Positions 33,928-46,432 of a stretch of DNA of 64,000 nucleotides are shown here, in pieces. The notes under the pieces were generated by a model. That model was not told the DNA's origin, ran no database searches, and worked only from the letters and a program-made list of their open reading frames with translations. Each line of letters opens with the position of its first letter. Positions within the stretch are counted from its first letter, which is position 1. This stretch comes from Przewalskia tangutica (Eukaryota > Streptophyta > Magnoliopsida > Solanales > Solanaceae): assembly GCA_029844215.1 (NCBI GenBank), contig CM056726.1:81397548-81461547 (forward strand), written 5' to 3'. The position numbers were made by a program, and so were the translations under genes.

Positions 33928-34755
33928 AGTTTGTGGATGCGTTCGACCAGAGTAGGGCTGGGGTCAGCCCATCTTGTCTTTTAGTCGATCGTTTACTCGG
34001 CGGAGGTTATGCGAGATATTGTTTATCGGGAAGGTTGTAAGCGTCGCACGGTTCCTACTTTTATTTTTATGGTAGGCGGTGGAGCCCAGCTTTATGGCTA
34101 TTTCTTTTCGAGGTTTTACCAAAGGGTTAGGAACTCAGTGAGTCTCGATTTCATTCACCCGGCCGACGGACGAACAACGCATTTTATCCAGATAATCGAG
34201 GATAGGTTACGCCTGTTTTGATTTCGCGGGTAGCCGAGGATTATTTGCCTCTTGTTGAGTGAGTATTATACTAGCTACCATTTCGATTCGGATGATGTCT
34301 TATGAAGCCTTGTATGGGCGGAAGTGTCATTTCGGTCGATTGGTTCAATGTCGGCAAGGTTCAGATAGTTTGGTCCCTTCTTGTTTCAAATAGGATGTGG
34401 ATAAGTGTAGCTTATCCGTAAGAAGTTATTAGCACCGAGTCACCGAAGTCGCGGACGATCGGGCCGACACTTGGAGTTCAGTTGACGGTGGTCTTCTAAG
34501 GTACCACCCTGGCGGTGTGACGAAATTTGGAAAGAAGGAAACTTAGCCCGAGGTACTTGGGCATTTTCAGATCATAGTAGAATAGGCCAGTTGCCTATAA
34601 GTTAGCTCGTCGTCCGACTTAGGAGGCAAGACGTCCAGATTCCATGTTGCTATGTTTCTAAGAGTAATCTGAGATCCTCCAGAGTGTTCCCAGCTAATGA
34701 TGACCAAGTTAGAGATAGTAACCCCGAGATTTTAGAAATCAAGCAATGACGTAAA
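33928..34755 (+). pseudogene. Integrase remnant, A internal 2
   Basis: Second copy of the integrase remnant. The frame at 34009-34221 reads MRDIVYREGCKRRTVPTF and later DFIHPADGRTTHFIQIIEDR, matching the FHPxTDGQxERTIQxxEDxL region that contains the catalytic Glu. MMSYEALYGRK follows near 34290-34320 and FGKKxKLxPRYFG-like DNA near 34520-34570. Frames change several times. It is homologous along its whole length with internals 1 and 3 and, in part, D. Confidence 0.75.
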
Positions 34756-35019
34756 TGTGGTAAGTATAAGAGGAAGAGTTCGAGTGTGCGAGGAGGCAAT
34801 GCAAGTAAGAAAAGAGGCGAAGATGTGAAGTGTCCTTTTTATAAGTATAGATGTGAAGAAAGTATCCTTTGGACCATGGGTGGAAGTTTTTGTGTTGTTA
34901 TACACGTTAGGGTGATTCCTCGTTGGCTTGGATTGAGTTTTGCGCAGATGTTATATTATGGCCATGTGTGGCATAATTGATTTTGTAAGTATAGTAGTGA
35001 AGACTATACCGGCTTGTAT

Positions 35020-35068
35020 GATTAGAGGCTTAGAAGGAACATTCGGACGAATGTTTCTAAGGGAAGAA
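35020..35068 (+). promoter_or_regulatory. PPT and hairpin, A internal 2
   Basis: AACATTCGGACGAATGTT (35038-35055, one G shorter in the loop) and a short purine tract AAGGGAAGAA touching LTR3. The run of G is six in the other copies. Confidence 0.75.
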
Positions 35069-38000
35069 TGTTACACCTCGTAGTTCCGTGGTATGTATAC
35101 GAGGGCGACGTGCGAGAATACGATAAGAAATGGAAAGGAAGAAAGAGGTGATTTTTCGACTAAAAGATTCCGGATTTTGTGAAGGAAAAATGTTCGTTAA
35201 AGGAATTGGATTCCCAGTTTGGTATTTGGACTTGTTGGAATATTTGAGAATTATGAAATTTTATTTCCGAAATTGGTCACGTGGGCCCACGGGAAAATTT
35301 ACGGTTTTGTGGGGCCCACTTTATTTTCGGATTTTTGGCATTACGGATATTTTCGGAAGATGAAATATTTTGACGAGTAGGGGCGACACGTGTCACCCCG
35401 TGTGGCCATGTTGGCCGAATGGAGAAGGACAAGTGGCACGTTTTTTAGCGACAAGTGGCCCATTTTTGTGGCCACTTGTCCCATTTTTGTGGTAGCCAAA
35501 TGGTTGGCCAACTACCCACACACATGTACCCCATCCTCACCATCCACTTGCCTAGATCTTGGCCATTGATTTCCTATAAATACCCTCGTGTGCAAGACTT
35601 TATTTCATCCACATTAGAGAGTTTCCAAGGCAAAAATTCCTCCCTCCTTAGTGAGTTCTCGTCCAAACACCCCACCTTGAGTAGAATTCTTCAAGTAATG
35701 TTGTTATTCCAAATACTTTAGCCTAAATCCCTTGTGGTATTCCAAAAATCCCAACATAAGAGTCTAAAATACTACTTTATTCCATAGTCGCAAAATGATG
35801 CCCTAGAAAAATCTTCATAGCTTAGATGAAGTGTTAAGAGAAGTTGTTTAGAAACTTCTAAGGGTTGCTTGGAGCGGGTTGGAGCGTAAGGAATCGAGCT
35901 AAACGTTGCTCAGATCGACTTATATCTTGGATAATTTTGGGCTTATCGAGGTAATTACCTATGTCCCTATCAGAATTGGAGATTACATGTTGTAGTAGTT
36001 TAGAATTGAGTATAAGATATATTGGAAGGATGATTATAAAGAATTGAACCAGATTTCTGATGAGACTTGTAGTATTATTGTGGAGTAGAATTGTACACGC
36101 CCGGTTAGACGTGTAACCCCCGGATTGTTGGTTGGTAGCAGGCCTCGTTAGAGGAGAAGAATTTTGTGGTTGCGGGGGGGGGGGAGGTGCTGCCGAATTT
36201 TCCGTAGAATAAGGAATCTTGTATCTAGAATTATTCTACGAAGAGATCTAGAGGTTGATAGACGTTTTGTGGCCTTTATAGGTCAAGTACTACGAGCGTA
36301 TTCTACTTGAAGGATGGAAAAGGCGAGCGGTTGTGAGTACGCGAGCGTTTTGCTAATCGTCGATAATCGTCGCGAGGTATGTGAACCTCTTCCTATCTTT
36401 TCTAGCATGATTGTTGTGAACTATGTAGTGCGGTAGACGATACGTGTTAAATGAATTTGGTTGGTTTAAAACATAAAGTGTTATAACGGCTTTATGGGAA
36501 GTTTGCTATAACAATTTTATGTAGGTAAAGAAATGGTTTGTGGTTTTAAAAGATAAGAGACTTGACTTATAAATGACTTGATGTGAAATATTAAGGAACT
36601 TGATTTCTAAAGAAAAGAGACTTGAGGAATCAAGAGTTTTTGGTTTAAAAGAAAGACATGGTTTTGTCTTAAATTGTTTAAAACATAAAGTGTTATAACA
36701 ACTTTATGGGAAGTTAGTTATAACGACTTTATGAAAACAAAAGAATGGTTTTATCATTAGTTTTAAAATGGTAACTTGACTTTAAAAGGAGAAGTGTTTT
36801 GGTCTAAAAAGAAGGCATATTATTGTCTTAATTTGGTTTAAAAAGGAAAGTATGGAAGTTGTTTTGGTTTACTTAAAATGTTAGTCACTCTATTTTGATA
36901 ATACGGCATCGGTGACCTTTGTAAAAGAAATGGATCTTTTAAAAGAATTTAACGTACGTAGTACTTTGGGGTTAAAACCTGGACTTTGGCATAAAATGAA
37001 AGTACCTTGAGTTGTGTGTAACTTGCCTATGTTTGCGTGTGATAGCCTTGTCGTGCTAGTATTGTATTTCTATACCATCGCGTCTCTCGATGGAGGGACG
37101 GCTGATTTGTTATGATCTTACTGACGCATCGGCAGCGACGAGCATTCCACTCGCACGCTTCGTGATTATTATTCCATGGACTAGCTCTCCGCAGGTTTTA
37201 CCGATTCGGCTTGGTATCCGTAGTGGCTCGTACTTTCCCCGAGGTCGTGTCTGATTCGGCTTGGTATCGGGTAGTTAGCCTTCGTACTTGCCCCGCTCGG
37301 TTTGTGACGGTCTTGTGATTCCAGGTATCCGTAGTTAGTTCAGATTGCCCCGCCACTATGGGCGCAGTGGTATCCGTAGTTGGCTTTCAGACTTGCCCAG
37401 GTTAGCTTCGTGGTATGGTTATATAGATTTATAGTACGCTTTGGTATCGGTAGTTGGTTTTCGTACTTGCCGGCCGCTGATGACGCGACTTTGGTATCCG
37501 TAGTTTGCCTTCGTACTTGCCCCAGACGGTTTTTATGACACGCGGACTCGTGTTCATGGTACTCCTTGTGTGGTTATCGTGATCGCCAGCGATGGCGGTG
37601 TTCCACCGCATGATTGATGTCGGGCATGAGACCCATAGTTATATTTGAGTGATGACTTTGAGGCATGAGTCCCCGACTTGACGCGATCACATATTATGTA
37701 ATCGTAGTTTGTTATCATATATGTCTCTGCTTTATATAGACTACTATGATTTCATTTACGATTTTTTCGCCACATACTTGGTACTGTTGTTAGACCTCCT
37801 TCGGGGCCGTTCATGCCGCAGTAGAGGTACACCGCTTGTTGATCCTCGCCATGGATCACACCAAAGATTTTAGGAAGCCCGCTTCTCCGAGGCTTATCTT
37901 CGTATAGTCCCCGTCAGAGTACTTACATTCAGAGGTACGGGCGCCCCCGTCCCGTTGTTGTTATAACATTCTTAGAAGTCCGTAGTAATCGCCTGGCGTA

Positions 38001-38196
38001 GTTTGTAAAAGGGATGTAAATCGTCGTTCAAGTTTTATTTATATATTCGTAAAGGTAACCGCTTTGGTTAGCCTGTTTTCTTATTTCATTATTGTATATC
38101 TTGTTTCATGTAAGTTTTCATTTCACGATTTTATCTCGATGTTGTTTCACCAGGTGCCCGGTAAGGCACGATCGCGCCCGTGGTCGGGTCGTGACA
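35069..38196 (+). repeat. LTR3 of array A
   Basis: 3,128 bp, TGTTACACCTCG to GTCGTGACA. TATA box at 35575-35582, palindrome 35381-35400, minisatellite 37212-37523. A G-run at about 36174-36184 is longer than in the other LTRs. Confidence 0.92.
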
Positions 38197-38200
38197 AAAG

Positions 38201-38292
38201 TGGTATCAGAGCAGTTAATCCTCGGAAAGTGTCTACAGACCGTATCTAGTAGAGTCTTGATTATCGGTGTGTTGTGCACCACACCTATAATC
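38201..38292 (+). promoter_or_regulatory. PBS and leader hairpin, A internal 3
   Basis: PBS TGGTATCAGAGC (38201-38212) is complete. Hairpin 38259-38292 is identical to those of internals 1 and 2. Confidence 0.85.
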
Positions 38293-38401
38293 AGGAGGCT
38301 GCAGGATATTTAGGATTGGTTTCCATTCTTCTCACTCTGAGATCGTGCCTTAGAGCTGTGTTATAAGTTGGACTCCCTCTGACGTATTCTTTGCACCCGT
38401 T

Positions 38402-39010
38402 ATGCCTCTACGCAAGGCAACCAGAGCCCAGAAGGGCAAGACAGCAGATGGAGCTACGAGTAGAACATAGAGGGTTACGAGGGCACAGGCCCGGTCATTA
38501 CCTGAGATAGTACTTCAGACGACGAGTTTTATGACGCCGCTAGCCCCAGCAGAGTTTAGAGCGGCAGCAGTTTCTACTGAGGCCACGATACCTGAGCCTC
38601 CAGTTTCACGACCAGGAGCCGAGGATATGAGTTACAAGGAAATGGCCCAGTTACTAGATAGGCTTGTGGCTAGGAATGAGGACAGACGAGAGTCGGAGGT
38701 TCCGGCAGTACCAGTAGTTCACCCTAGATCCTATAGTTGAGATTTCGGGACTTCTTGAGTTGCAGTCCACCCGAGTTCTATGGATCTAGAACTGAGGAAG
38801 ATCATCAGGAGTTTATTCGACAGTTGCAGCAGATCATGAAAGTGATCAAGACCTCAGAGGCATTTCTTACACACTTCTTGCCCTCGCAGATGAGGAGAGC
38901 TCGCGGATAGATTTATGAGGTCGAGGCGAGGCGGACGGTTGAGAATACTGATGTAGTTTGACTTATTGGCTCGTTATGTCCCCGCAGTGGCGTATACGTG
39001 AGGAGAGAAT
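38402..39010 (+). pseudogene. gag remnant, A internal 3
   Basis: Starts at 38402 and is nearly identical to internal 2 up to about 38690, including the TAG at codon 23 (38468-38470). A frame at 38531-38740 carries AEFRAAAV and DMSYKEMAQLLDRLVA. The PPEFYGS region follows, with the same direct join of KTSE to AFLTHF. Near-identity to internal 2 suggests they are the most recent duplication within the array. Non-functional as gag for the reasons given for internal 2. Confidence 0.78.
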
Positions 39011-39089
39011 GTCCTAGTAGGAGGATACAGTGGGATGACTTAGCCTACTGTGTCACCATGGATTCAATGAATCGAGAGGAATGGGTGTT

Positions 39090-39330
39090 AGCTGAGGAGG
39101 CCACCCCACCCTGTATGGTCGTTGTGGTAGGGTTCTGGGAGTGTCGTACTACTTAGATAGCTTGTTAGGCTTGCGACGCAGGCCATTTTGCAGAAATTGT
39201 CCGAACAGAGGTGGCGCGGATGTTACGACTCACCTTCCGGGATCGGTGGCCGCTCATCACCTTCAGAGTTACGCCACAGAGCAAGATTTGATGATTAGGC
39301 GGTAAGTGGAAAGCGAGAGTTACAGGAGAT
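39090..39330 (+). pseudogene. Probable RNase H tail remnant, A internal 3
   Basis: Third copy of the tentative RNase H tail, aligned with 27630-27870 and 33380-33620 (GTATGGTCGTTGTGGTAGG at about 39112). No long frame remains. Confidence 0.3.
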
Positions 39331-39503
39331 CTTCACTTAAGAGACTTGTTTAGTTGTTATGGTAGATACATGCGAGTGCTATGTTCGGTTAGCATGGTGT
39401 AAGTTGTGATAAATCCATGGGTAGTGTGAGATGGAAGTAGTAGCTTTCGTGACGGAATCGTAAGATTGTTCCGGATCGGGAACGAGTTTAGTCTGAAGTG
39501 GGT

Positions 39504-39550
39504 TGGGTTGAGGCCATTTCGTGAGTCAACCCGCACCGGAATGTGCGGGT
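39504..39550 (+). other. Internal hairpins, A internal 3
   Basis: The 30-nt hairpin (39504-39533) and a second stem ACCCGCAC/GTGCGGGT with a 6-nt loop (39529-39550), one pair longer than in internal 2. Confidence 0.55.
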
Positions 39551-39619
39551 CGGTTGAGGTGGTCCCGCTAGATGATAGGTCACGAGGGTGTTAGGCCCAA
39601 GTTTAGATAACCATCGCAG

Positions 39620-40470
39620 TTTGTGGATGCGTTCGACCGAAGAGTAGCCGGCTGGTCAGCCCATCTTGTCTTTTAGTCGACTGCTTACTCGGCGGAGGTT
39701 ATGCGAGATATTGTTTATCGAAGGTTGTAAGGCGTCGCACGGTTCCTACTTTTATTTTTATGGCGGTGGAGCCAGTTTATGGCTATTTTTCGAGGTTTTA
39801 CCAAAGGGGTTAGGAACTCAAAGTGAGTCTCGATTGCATTCACCTCGGCCGACGGACGAACAACGCATTTTATCCAGATAATTGAGGATAGGTTACGGGC
39901 CGGTGTTTTGATTTCAGGGGTAGCTGTGAGGATTATTTGCCTCTTGTTGAGTGAGTATTATACTAGCTACCATTTCAGTATTCGGATGATGTCTTATGAA
40001 GCCTTGTATGGGCGGAAGTGTAGGTTGTCGGTCGATTGGTTCGATGTCGGCAAGGTTCAGATAGTTTGGTCCCTTCTTGTTTCAGCAGGATGTGGATAAG
40101 GTGTAGCTTATCCAGAAGAAGTTATTAGCAGCTCAGAGTCAACAGAAGTCGTGCGGACGATCGGCGTCGACACTTGGAGTTCGTGCCGACGGTGGTCTTC
40201 AAGGTACCACCGGCGGTGTGACGAAATTTGGAAAGAAGGGGAAACTTAGCCCGAGGTACTTTGGGCATTTTCAGATCATAGTAGAATAGGCCAGGTTGCC
40301 TATAAGTTAGCACTGTCGTCCGACTTAGGAGGCAGTACGTCCGGTATTCCATGTTGCTATGTTTCGGAAGAGTAATCGGAGATCCCTCCAGAGTGTTCCC
40401 AGTTAATGATGACCAAGTTAGAGATAGTAACCCCGAGATTTTGGAAACTGAAGCAATGACAGAAATGTGG
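39620..40470 (+). pseudogene. Integrase remnant, A internal 3
   Basis: Third integrase copy. The frame at 39908-40099 reads SYHFSIRMMSYEALYGRKCR and continues LSVDWFDVGKVQIVW, the clearest integrase match in the window. The frame at 39666-39881 carries PKGLGTQSE and PRPTDEQ, the catalytic-glutamate region with a few bases missing. The C-terminal GKKGKLSPRYFG and IGDPSRVFPVND equivalents lie at about 40230-40400. Broken by frame changes. Confidence 0.78.
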
Positions 40471-40694
40471 TAAGTATATGAGGAAGAGTTCGAGTGTACG
40501 AGGAGGGTACGACAAGTAAGAAAAGAGGCGAAGATGTGAAGTGTCCTTTTTATAAGTATAGATGTGAAGAAAGTATCCTTTGGACCATGGGTGGAAGTTT
40601 TTGTGTTGTTATACACGTTAGGGGTGATTCCTCGTTGGATTGGATTGAGTTTTGCGCGTATGTTATATTATGGCCATGTGTGGCATAATTGATT

Positions 40695-40786
40695 TTGTAA
40701 GTATAGTAGTGAAGACTATACCGGCGCTTGTATGATTAGAGGCTTAGAAGAAACATTCGGGACGAATGTTTCTACGGGGGGAAGAA
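40695..40786 (+). promoter_or_regulatory. PPT and two hairpins, A internal 3
   Basis: GTATAG/CTATAC hairpin (about 40700-40722), AACATTCG/CGAATGTT hairpin (40752-40770) and purine tract GGGGGGAAGAA ending at 40786. Confidence 0.8.
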
Positions 40787-40840
40787 TGTTACACCCCGTA
40801 GTTCCAGGGTATGTATACGAGGACGTACGTATGAGAATAC
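40787..40840 (+). repeat. LTR4 of array A, first part
   Basis: The first 54 bp of LTR4, cut by element B. The last five bases, aatac, are the target duplicate of B. Confidence 0.9.
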
Positions 40841-43800
40841 TGTCACACCCCGAAATTCGGGCCCGTGACTGGTGCCTTACCTCGGGCACCCTAGTGATAC
40901 AACGTCAGAGAAAAACCAGCGGAAATAAAAAAACTTAGACATGCAACAATAGATATAATAATAAATAAAGCAACCAAAACAGCTTGCCTCAAGATATATA
41001 TAAAACACGAGCAGTTTAATCCTTTTACAACCCCGCCACAACAAAGATTACAAACCTCTAAGATTTACAACGACTATGACGGACAGGCCCCGCCATACCA
41101 CGAATGTACAAGAACCTACAACTCGAGGAAACACATACCAAAAGATAAGCCTCCGAGAAACGGAGCTTCCCAATACGCTGAATCGTGATCCTATGGCGAG
41201 GATCCACGGCCGATGTACCTCTACTGCGGCATGAACGCAAATTTCGGCGAGGTCGATAACAGTACCCGGTATGTGAAATCAGAATATCGCGCTTAAATCA
41301 TAACAGCCTATATAAAGCGAGACATGTATGATAACCAAAATACAAGACGCAACATAAAAGATCAAGTCGTGACTCACGCCTCAAAGTCACCACTAACTAT
41401 AACTATGGGTCTCACGCCCACCACACCCATCATGTTCGCATCATGGCCACATGCCCCGAATCGTGACGGTGTAGACATGTCCATGATGCAACAATAATAA
41501 GGCCGCATGGCCACATGCCCCGGAATCGCAGACGGTGTAGACATGCCCATGTAACCTCAATAACAATATACGGGTGGTCAACCCCGCCGCACGCCACATG
41601 CCCCTGCATCAGACGGTAGACACGCCCATGTTGCGGTAATAACCATATATCGTAATCAACCCGCCGCACGGCCGCGTGCCCCGGAATCAGACGGTGTAGA
41701 CATGTCCATGTGACATCAACAACAAGACAAGAATCAAAATGGAAACATACCCGGAATTCTCCATCACCGCCAAGACGCCCAAGTAAGTTCTCAACAAGTC
41801 AACCTACTCTATCGAGAGACGCGGAATACGTAAATACCACACTTGCACAACAAAGGCTATCATCACAAGCATAGGCAAGTTTCACAACAACAAGCATAGG
41901 CAAGTTTCACAACAACAAGCATAGGCAAGTTTCACACAACTCAAAGTACTTTCATTTTATGCCAAAATCCGGGTTTTTAACCCCAAAGTACTACATACGT
42001 TAAGTTCTTTTTAAAAGAGATCCATTACTTTTATAAACGTCACCCGATACCCGTAGTATTAGAATGACCAACCCACATTCCTTTTCAAAATCAAGTAACA
42101 ACATTCTTTTCCTAAGTTCCAGTTTGCCTAGTTTCAATTACTCAAGCTTCTCATTTTCAAATGGTTTCATAGTTCCCAAACTTAATCACTTGATTCCTTT
42201 TTAGAACAATTGAGTAATATATGTCTTACGTGAGAGTAGGTTATTCTTGTTTACAACATTCTTATTACAGCAGCCATGATCTAGAAAATGTAATATCATT
42301 TTGTCTCATCTTAGTTTCTATGCAGATGGAGGTTTCTACTGGTTTTAATACGATACATCATTATTCAATACATTTTCCTTTATTAACGCTGCAGTGGTCT
42401 GTCGATACACATTCGATTTCCAAATCAAGAAACATTATCCCTTTAAATAAAACCAAGTACTCATTACTCACGAATGAGGTTTCACACAACATTCACATTA
42501 AAACAAATAAGTTAAGTCTCTTATCTTATAAGATCAAGTCTCTTAACTTCTAACATCAAGAAACCATTTTCTTTACCTCTTAAGACATTATACCTAACTC
42601 CCATAAAGCTAGTATAACTCTTTTAAAACCTTTAAAACCAAGTGTTACTCTCCTTCAAAACGATTTATAAATCTTTTGAAATACATCAAGTTCTTTATTA
42701 TAACTAGCCGGTTATAATTCACATCGATTACTTTAAAACCACAAAGTATTTTCTTACCTACATAAAGCTGTTATAACCAACTTCCCATAAAGCCGTTATA
42801 ACACTTTATGTTTTAAGAACAATCAAACACAGTTAACACATGTACGTCTACCGTACTACATAGTTCACACATATCATGCTAGAAGAGATAGGAAGAGGTT
42901 CACATACCTCGCGACGATTTATCGACAATAAGCAAAATGCTCCAAGTACTACAACCTTGCTAGCCCTTTCCACTCCTCGAGTAGAATACGCTACTCTTAG
43001 TACTTTCACCTATAAAGGTCACAAACGTCTATTAACCCCAAAACACAAGTTTCTATCTTTCTACAGAAAATTCGGCAGCACCTCCCCCCCCGCAACAGCG
43101 TAAATCTCCTCCTCTATCGAGGCCGGCTACCAAGCCAACCAGGGGGGGGGGGGGGTTTACACGTCTAACCGGACGTGTACCATCCTACTCAGTAACTCTA
43201 CACAAGTCTACTGCAATACAGTCCTATGTAAATACAGTTCAGTTCTTTTCTTTATTCTTCAGGCTTAAGTCAAAAGACATTGCCGAATACTAAGTATAGT
43301 TCCATATATAGTATACTTCAACTATATATTCTAACAAACATGTAATTTCCAATTACAATAGAGGGACAAGATAATTACCTCGATAAGCCCATAATTATCC
43401 AAGTTAAATGTCGATCCTTAGCAATATTTAGCTCCAACTCCGGGTGCTCCATCCCGCTCCAAACAACCCTTAGAAGTTCTATCCAACTTCTACTTAAATC
43501 CTTCAACTAACAATGAAGATTCCTTAGGGTTTCGGTTTGAGACTAAAAAGGACAAAAGGTAGTATTTCCGGGCTCTACGTATAGAGGTATCTTTGGAATA
43601 CTACAAGGTACAAGGCTAAGGTATTTTGGGCATTATAACAATACTTGGAGGAGTATTTCAACACCACAAAAAGGGGGGGTATCACACGAGAACAACACTC
43701 TAAAAGAGGGGGGGTGTTCTCGGCTTTAGGCTCACAAAGGGGGAGGGTTTCGGCCCAAGGCCTTCACAAGGGGGAGAGGGGGGATCTTGGACGAAAAGAG

Positions 43801-44312
43801 GGAGGGAGAGGGACTCAAGACTTGGAAGGTTTTGGATGAAGAAGTCTTCAAAGAGAGGGGGTATTTATAGCAAAACCAAAGGCCAACCAATGGCCAAGAT
43901 CTAGCCAAGTGCAAGGCAAGTGTAAGGCCAAGATCAATCCAAGTGCACCCTAAACCCTACTCCACAAAACACTCCACAAAACATGGCACAAAACTAGGCC
44001 CAAAGAGGGAGCCCATCGGCCAAGGCCAACGATGCCTCTTGGGCGCCCAAATCGTCAAACACCACTTGCTTCCATTGTGTGGGTGACACAGGTCACCCTC
44101 CGTTTGGTCCAAATTGTTTCGTCCCTCGGAAAAATCCCAAAAAATTAAAATTGTCATAGCCGTAATTTTCCATCCGAAAGGTTTGTAAAGTTTTCGTCGG
44201 AAAACGACTCTACTCGGTACTTGTGCCCAAATTCGAATCCAATGCCTAACTTAAGGCTCAAATTTCGTACGTACGTCCATACGTACATACTCTGGAAATA
44301 CGGGGTATAACA
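40841..44312 (-). repeat. 3' LTR of element B
   Basis: 3,472 bp. Contains an 80-bp-unit minisatellite (41440-41725), a 25-bp repeat of AGCATAGGCAAGTTTCACAA in three copies (41871-41945), the shared module (42265-42410), the leader block (42885-42925), ACACGTC/GACGTGT hairpin (43159-43178), TATA box (43862-43869) and the variant palindrome GGGTGACACAGGTCACCC (44087-44104). Confidence 0.92.
41440..41725 (-). repeat. LTR minisatellite, B type (3' LTR)
   Basis: Four units of 65-85 bp, each with CACATGCCCCGGAATC and GTGTAGACATG-CCCATG. The matching array in the 5' LTR is at 47030-47305. Confidence 0.85.
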
Positions 44313-44398
44313 TTCTTCCCCCCTTAGAAACATTCGTCCCGAATGTTCCTTCTAGGTCTCAAAACAAACAGGTGCCAGTATAGTCTTCACTGCTATAC
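44313..44398 (-). promoter_or_regulatory. PPT and two hairpins of B
   Basis: On the minus strand the tract CTAAGGGGGGAAGAA (44313-44327) abuts the 3' LTR. Before it lie AACATTCG/CGAATGTT (44329-44347) and GTATAG/CTATAC (44378-44398), as in A. Confidence 0.82.
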
Positions 44399-44725
44399 TT
44401 ACGAAAACGATCATGCCACACCTGGCCACAAAACACACGTTCTCTTCTCCCTTTTCTCGTAGTACTTGTCTCGAACACTCGAACTCGTTCTAGTATCCGT
44501 ATCACACTTCTGTCAACGCTTCTGTTTCCAACCCTTGGAATCACCACCTCCAAACTTGGTCATCTCACTAACCTCGATTTCCCCTAAGGCCATTCCCGGC
44601 CTTCACGATTCAGTCGAACGTATCCACGAACTCATACGATGGTCATCTAAACTTGGGCCTAGCACCCTCGTGACCCTGCCACCTGGCGGGACCACCCAGA
44701 GCTGACCCTACCTCGAAACAGGACG

Positions 44726-44755
44726 CGGGTTGGCCCGCAACATGGCCCCAACCCG
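44726..44755 (-). other. Conserved internal 30-nt hairpin of B
   Basis: CGGGTTGG pairs with CCAACCCG, 8 bp, 14-nt interior. Relative to D, the A-T closing pair has become G-C on both arms, a compensatory change. Confidence 0.65.
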
Positions 44756-45029
44756 ACCCACTGTAGCGCCAACTCCCGCTCCTCGACACGGAACACATCA
44801 TGGAAGCTACCACTTCCATCTCACACTAACCAGATTTTTAAATCACACTATAGCACAAGGCTATCCGAACATAACACTTAACACATCATTAACATCAATA
44901 CATACAAGTATCTACAGGGTTAAGGATATACCTGAAACTAGGCGGTTCAAGGACCGCTAAAACTGGGAACTTCCACCGCGACCTCTACCGTGGCCCGCTG
45001 GTGTATGAACATCCTGCCTAGCTATGGAA

Positions 45030-46227
45030 GGTGAAGAATCTGCAACTGCTCTAGTAGTCTGTGCTATCCTACCAGCGCTACCCGCAGTCGGACGATCTCG
45101 TCATATGGCCCCTGTTGGCCGCAAGAATAACAAGCTCCTTGGTACTACGACACTCGAAATGCGGTCTACCACATCGACCACCAGGTAGGGTGACTGCATC
45201 CGCCAACACCCTACTCCCTTAATATTCGAAACACAGGAGCCCGACCTGCTCCTGAATATCCCGCAGGTCCCGAAAGCTGGGGAGGACCACTCTGTACTGA
45301 CGGAGGTACATAACTAGTCTCTTCTTGGCGGTCCGCCTCGAAGTCGCCAAAATATCCGGCCGTCTTGGCGCCTTCCTGTGGCGGTCCACCCATCGATCTC
45401 TGCGCTCGCACTCGCAGTCATGAGCACGAATGCGGGCAATGTCCATGCCCGGCTGAAGAGAAACACTCGCACAAGACTCGGCCATATAATCATCTAGCCT
45501 GGTGACGTAGCGATGCACCCTATCTTCCATATCTGTAACTAGCGCAGGGAAATATCGAGCCAAAGAATCGAACTCGACATTGTACTCCCTGACAGTGCGC
45601 CCTCTCTGTCTCAGTAACAAAAATATGTCGGCCCGTGCCCTCCTCATCCGGAGGCAAGAAATGCGTGAGAAAGCCCCAAAACTCATTCCATATCGCGAGT
45701 GCATGCTCTCCCGAAAGCTCGCGAATCAAACCAATCGGCTGCGGTATCACGCGGCCGTCGCGAAGATCCGCAGACTCGGTCTCTGAAGCCTTGATCACTC
45801 GCATAATCCTCTGTAACTGACGGATGAACTCCTGCAGATCATCCTCAGGCCTCGACCCGTAGAACTCTGGCGGGCTACAACTCAGAAAATCTCGTAGCCT
45901 CAAACTATCTGATCTCGGGTGCACCACGGTCTTCTTTGGAGCTGAACTGCGCGCATCCGGCTGTCCTCATATCAGCCTGACCACGGCGATAATCGGGCCA
46001 TCTCCTTGTGACCCATCTCCCTGCTCCGGTGTGGGACGGAAGGCTCAGTATCGTAGTCTCATCGACCACGGCTGCGCTCTAAACCTGCTGGTCTTTGGCG
46101 GCGTCGCGAAACTTCGCCGTCGGGCACTGTCTCAGTCTTGATCGAACTGCGCCTCGGACTCCTCAGTATCTCACTAGCGGCTCCTCGGCCGCCTTGCCCA
46201 CTGGGCCGGGTTGCACTGCGGAGGCAT
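45030..46227 (-). pseudogene. gag of element B, frame-broken
   Basis: Start codon at 46225-46227. Broken N-terminal frames are followed by the frame 45520-45927: LRLRDFLSCSPPEFYGSRPE, then EFIRQLQRIMRVIKASE and a region with ALAIWNEFW before FLTHFLP, the retrotransposon gag capsid domain. A frame change near 45650 leads to 45219-45704, with RARADIFLLLRQRGRTVREY, NVEFDSLARYFPALVTDME and SLQPGMDIARI. Near 45120-45145 the minus strand encodes CYSCGQQG, the start of a CCHC zinc knuckle, whose His appears changed. Gag forms particles and binds RNA. It is the most complete gag in the window, with few breaks, and closest to a usable protein. Confidence 0.82.
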
Positions 46228-46337
46228 AACTGGTAAAAACGAGACACGTCAGAGGGGTCCAACTTATAACACAGCTCTAAGGCACGATCTCAGAATGAGA
46301 AGAATAGAAACCAATCCTAAATGTCCTATAGCCTCCT

Positions 46338-46371
46338 GATTATAGATGTGGTGCACAACACATCGATAATC
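46338..46371 (-). other. Dimerisation-like leader hairpin of B
   Basis: On the minus strand GATTAT/ATAATC, inner arms GATGTG/CACATC, loop TTGTGCAC. Compared with A (GGTGTG/CACACC), both arms changed so that pairing is kept. Confidence 0.7.
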
Positions 46372-46417
46372 AAGACTCTACTAGACACGGTCTGTAGACA
46401 CTTTCCGAGGACTAACT

Positions 46418-46429
46418 GCTCTGATACCA
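46418..46429 (-). promoter_or_regulatory. Primer-binding site of B
   Basis: GCTCTGATACCA on the plus strand, the exact reverse complement of TGGTATCAGAGC, three bases from the 5' LTR. Confidence 0.9.
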
Positions 46430-46432
46430 CTT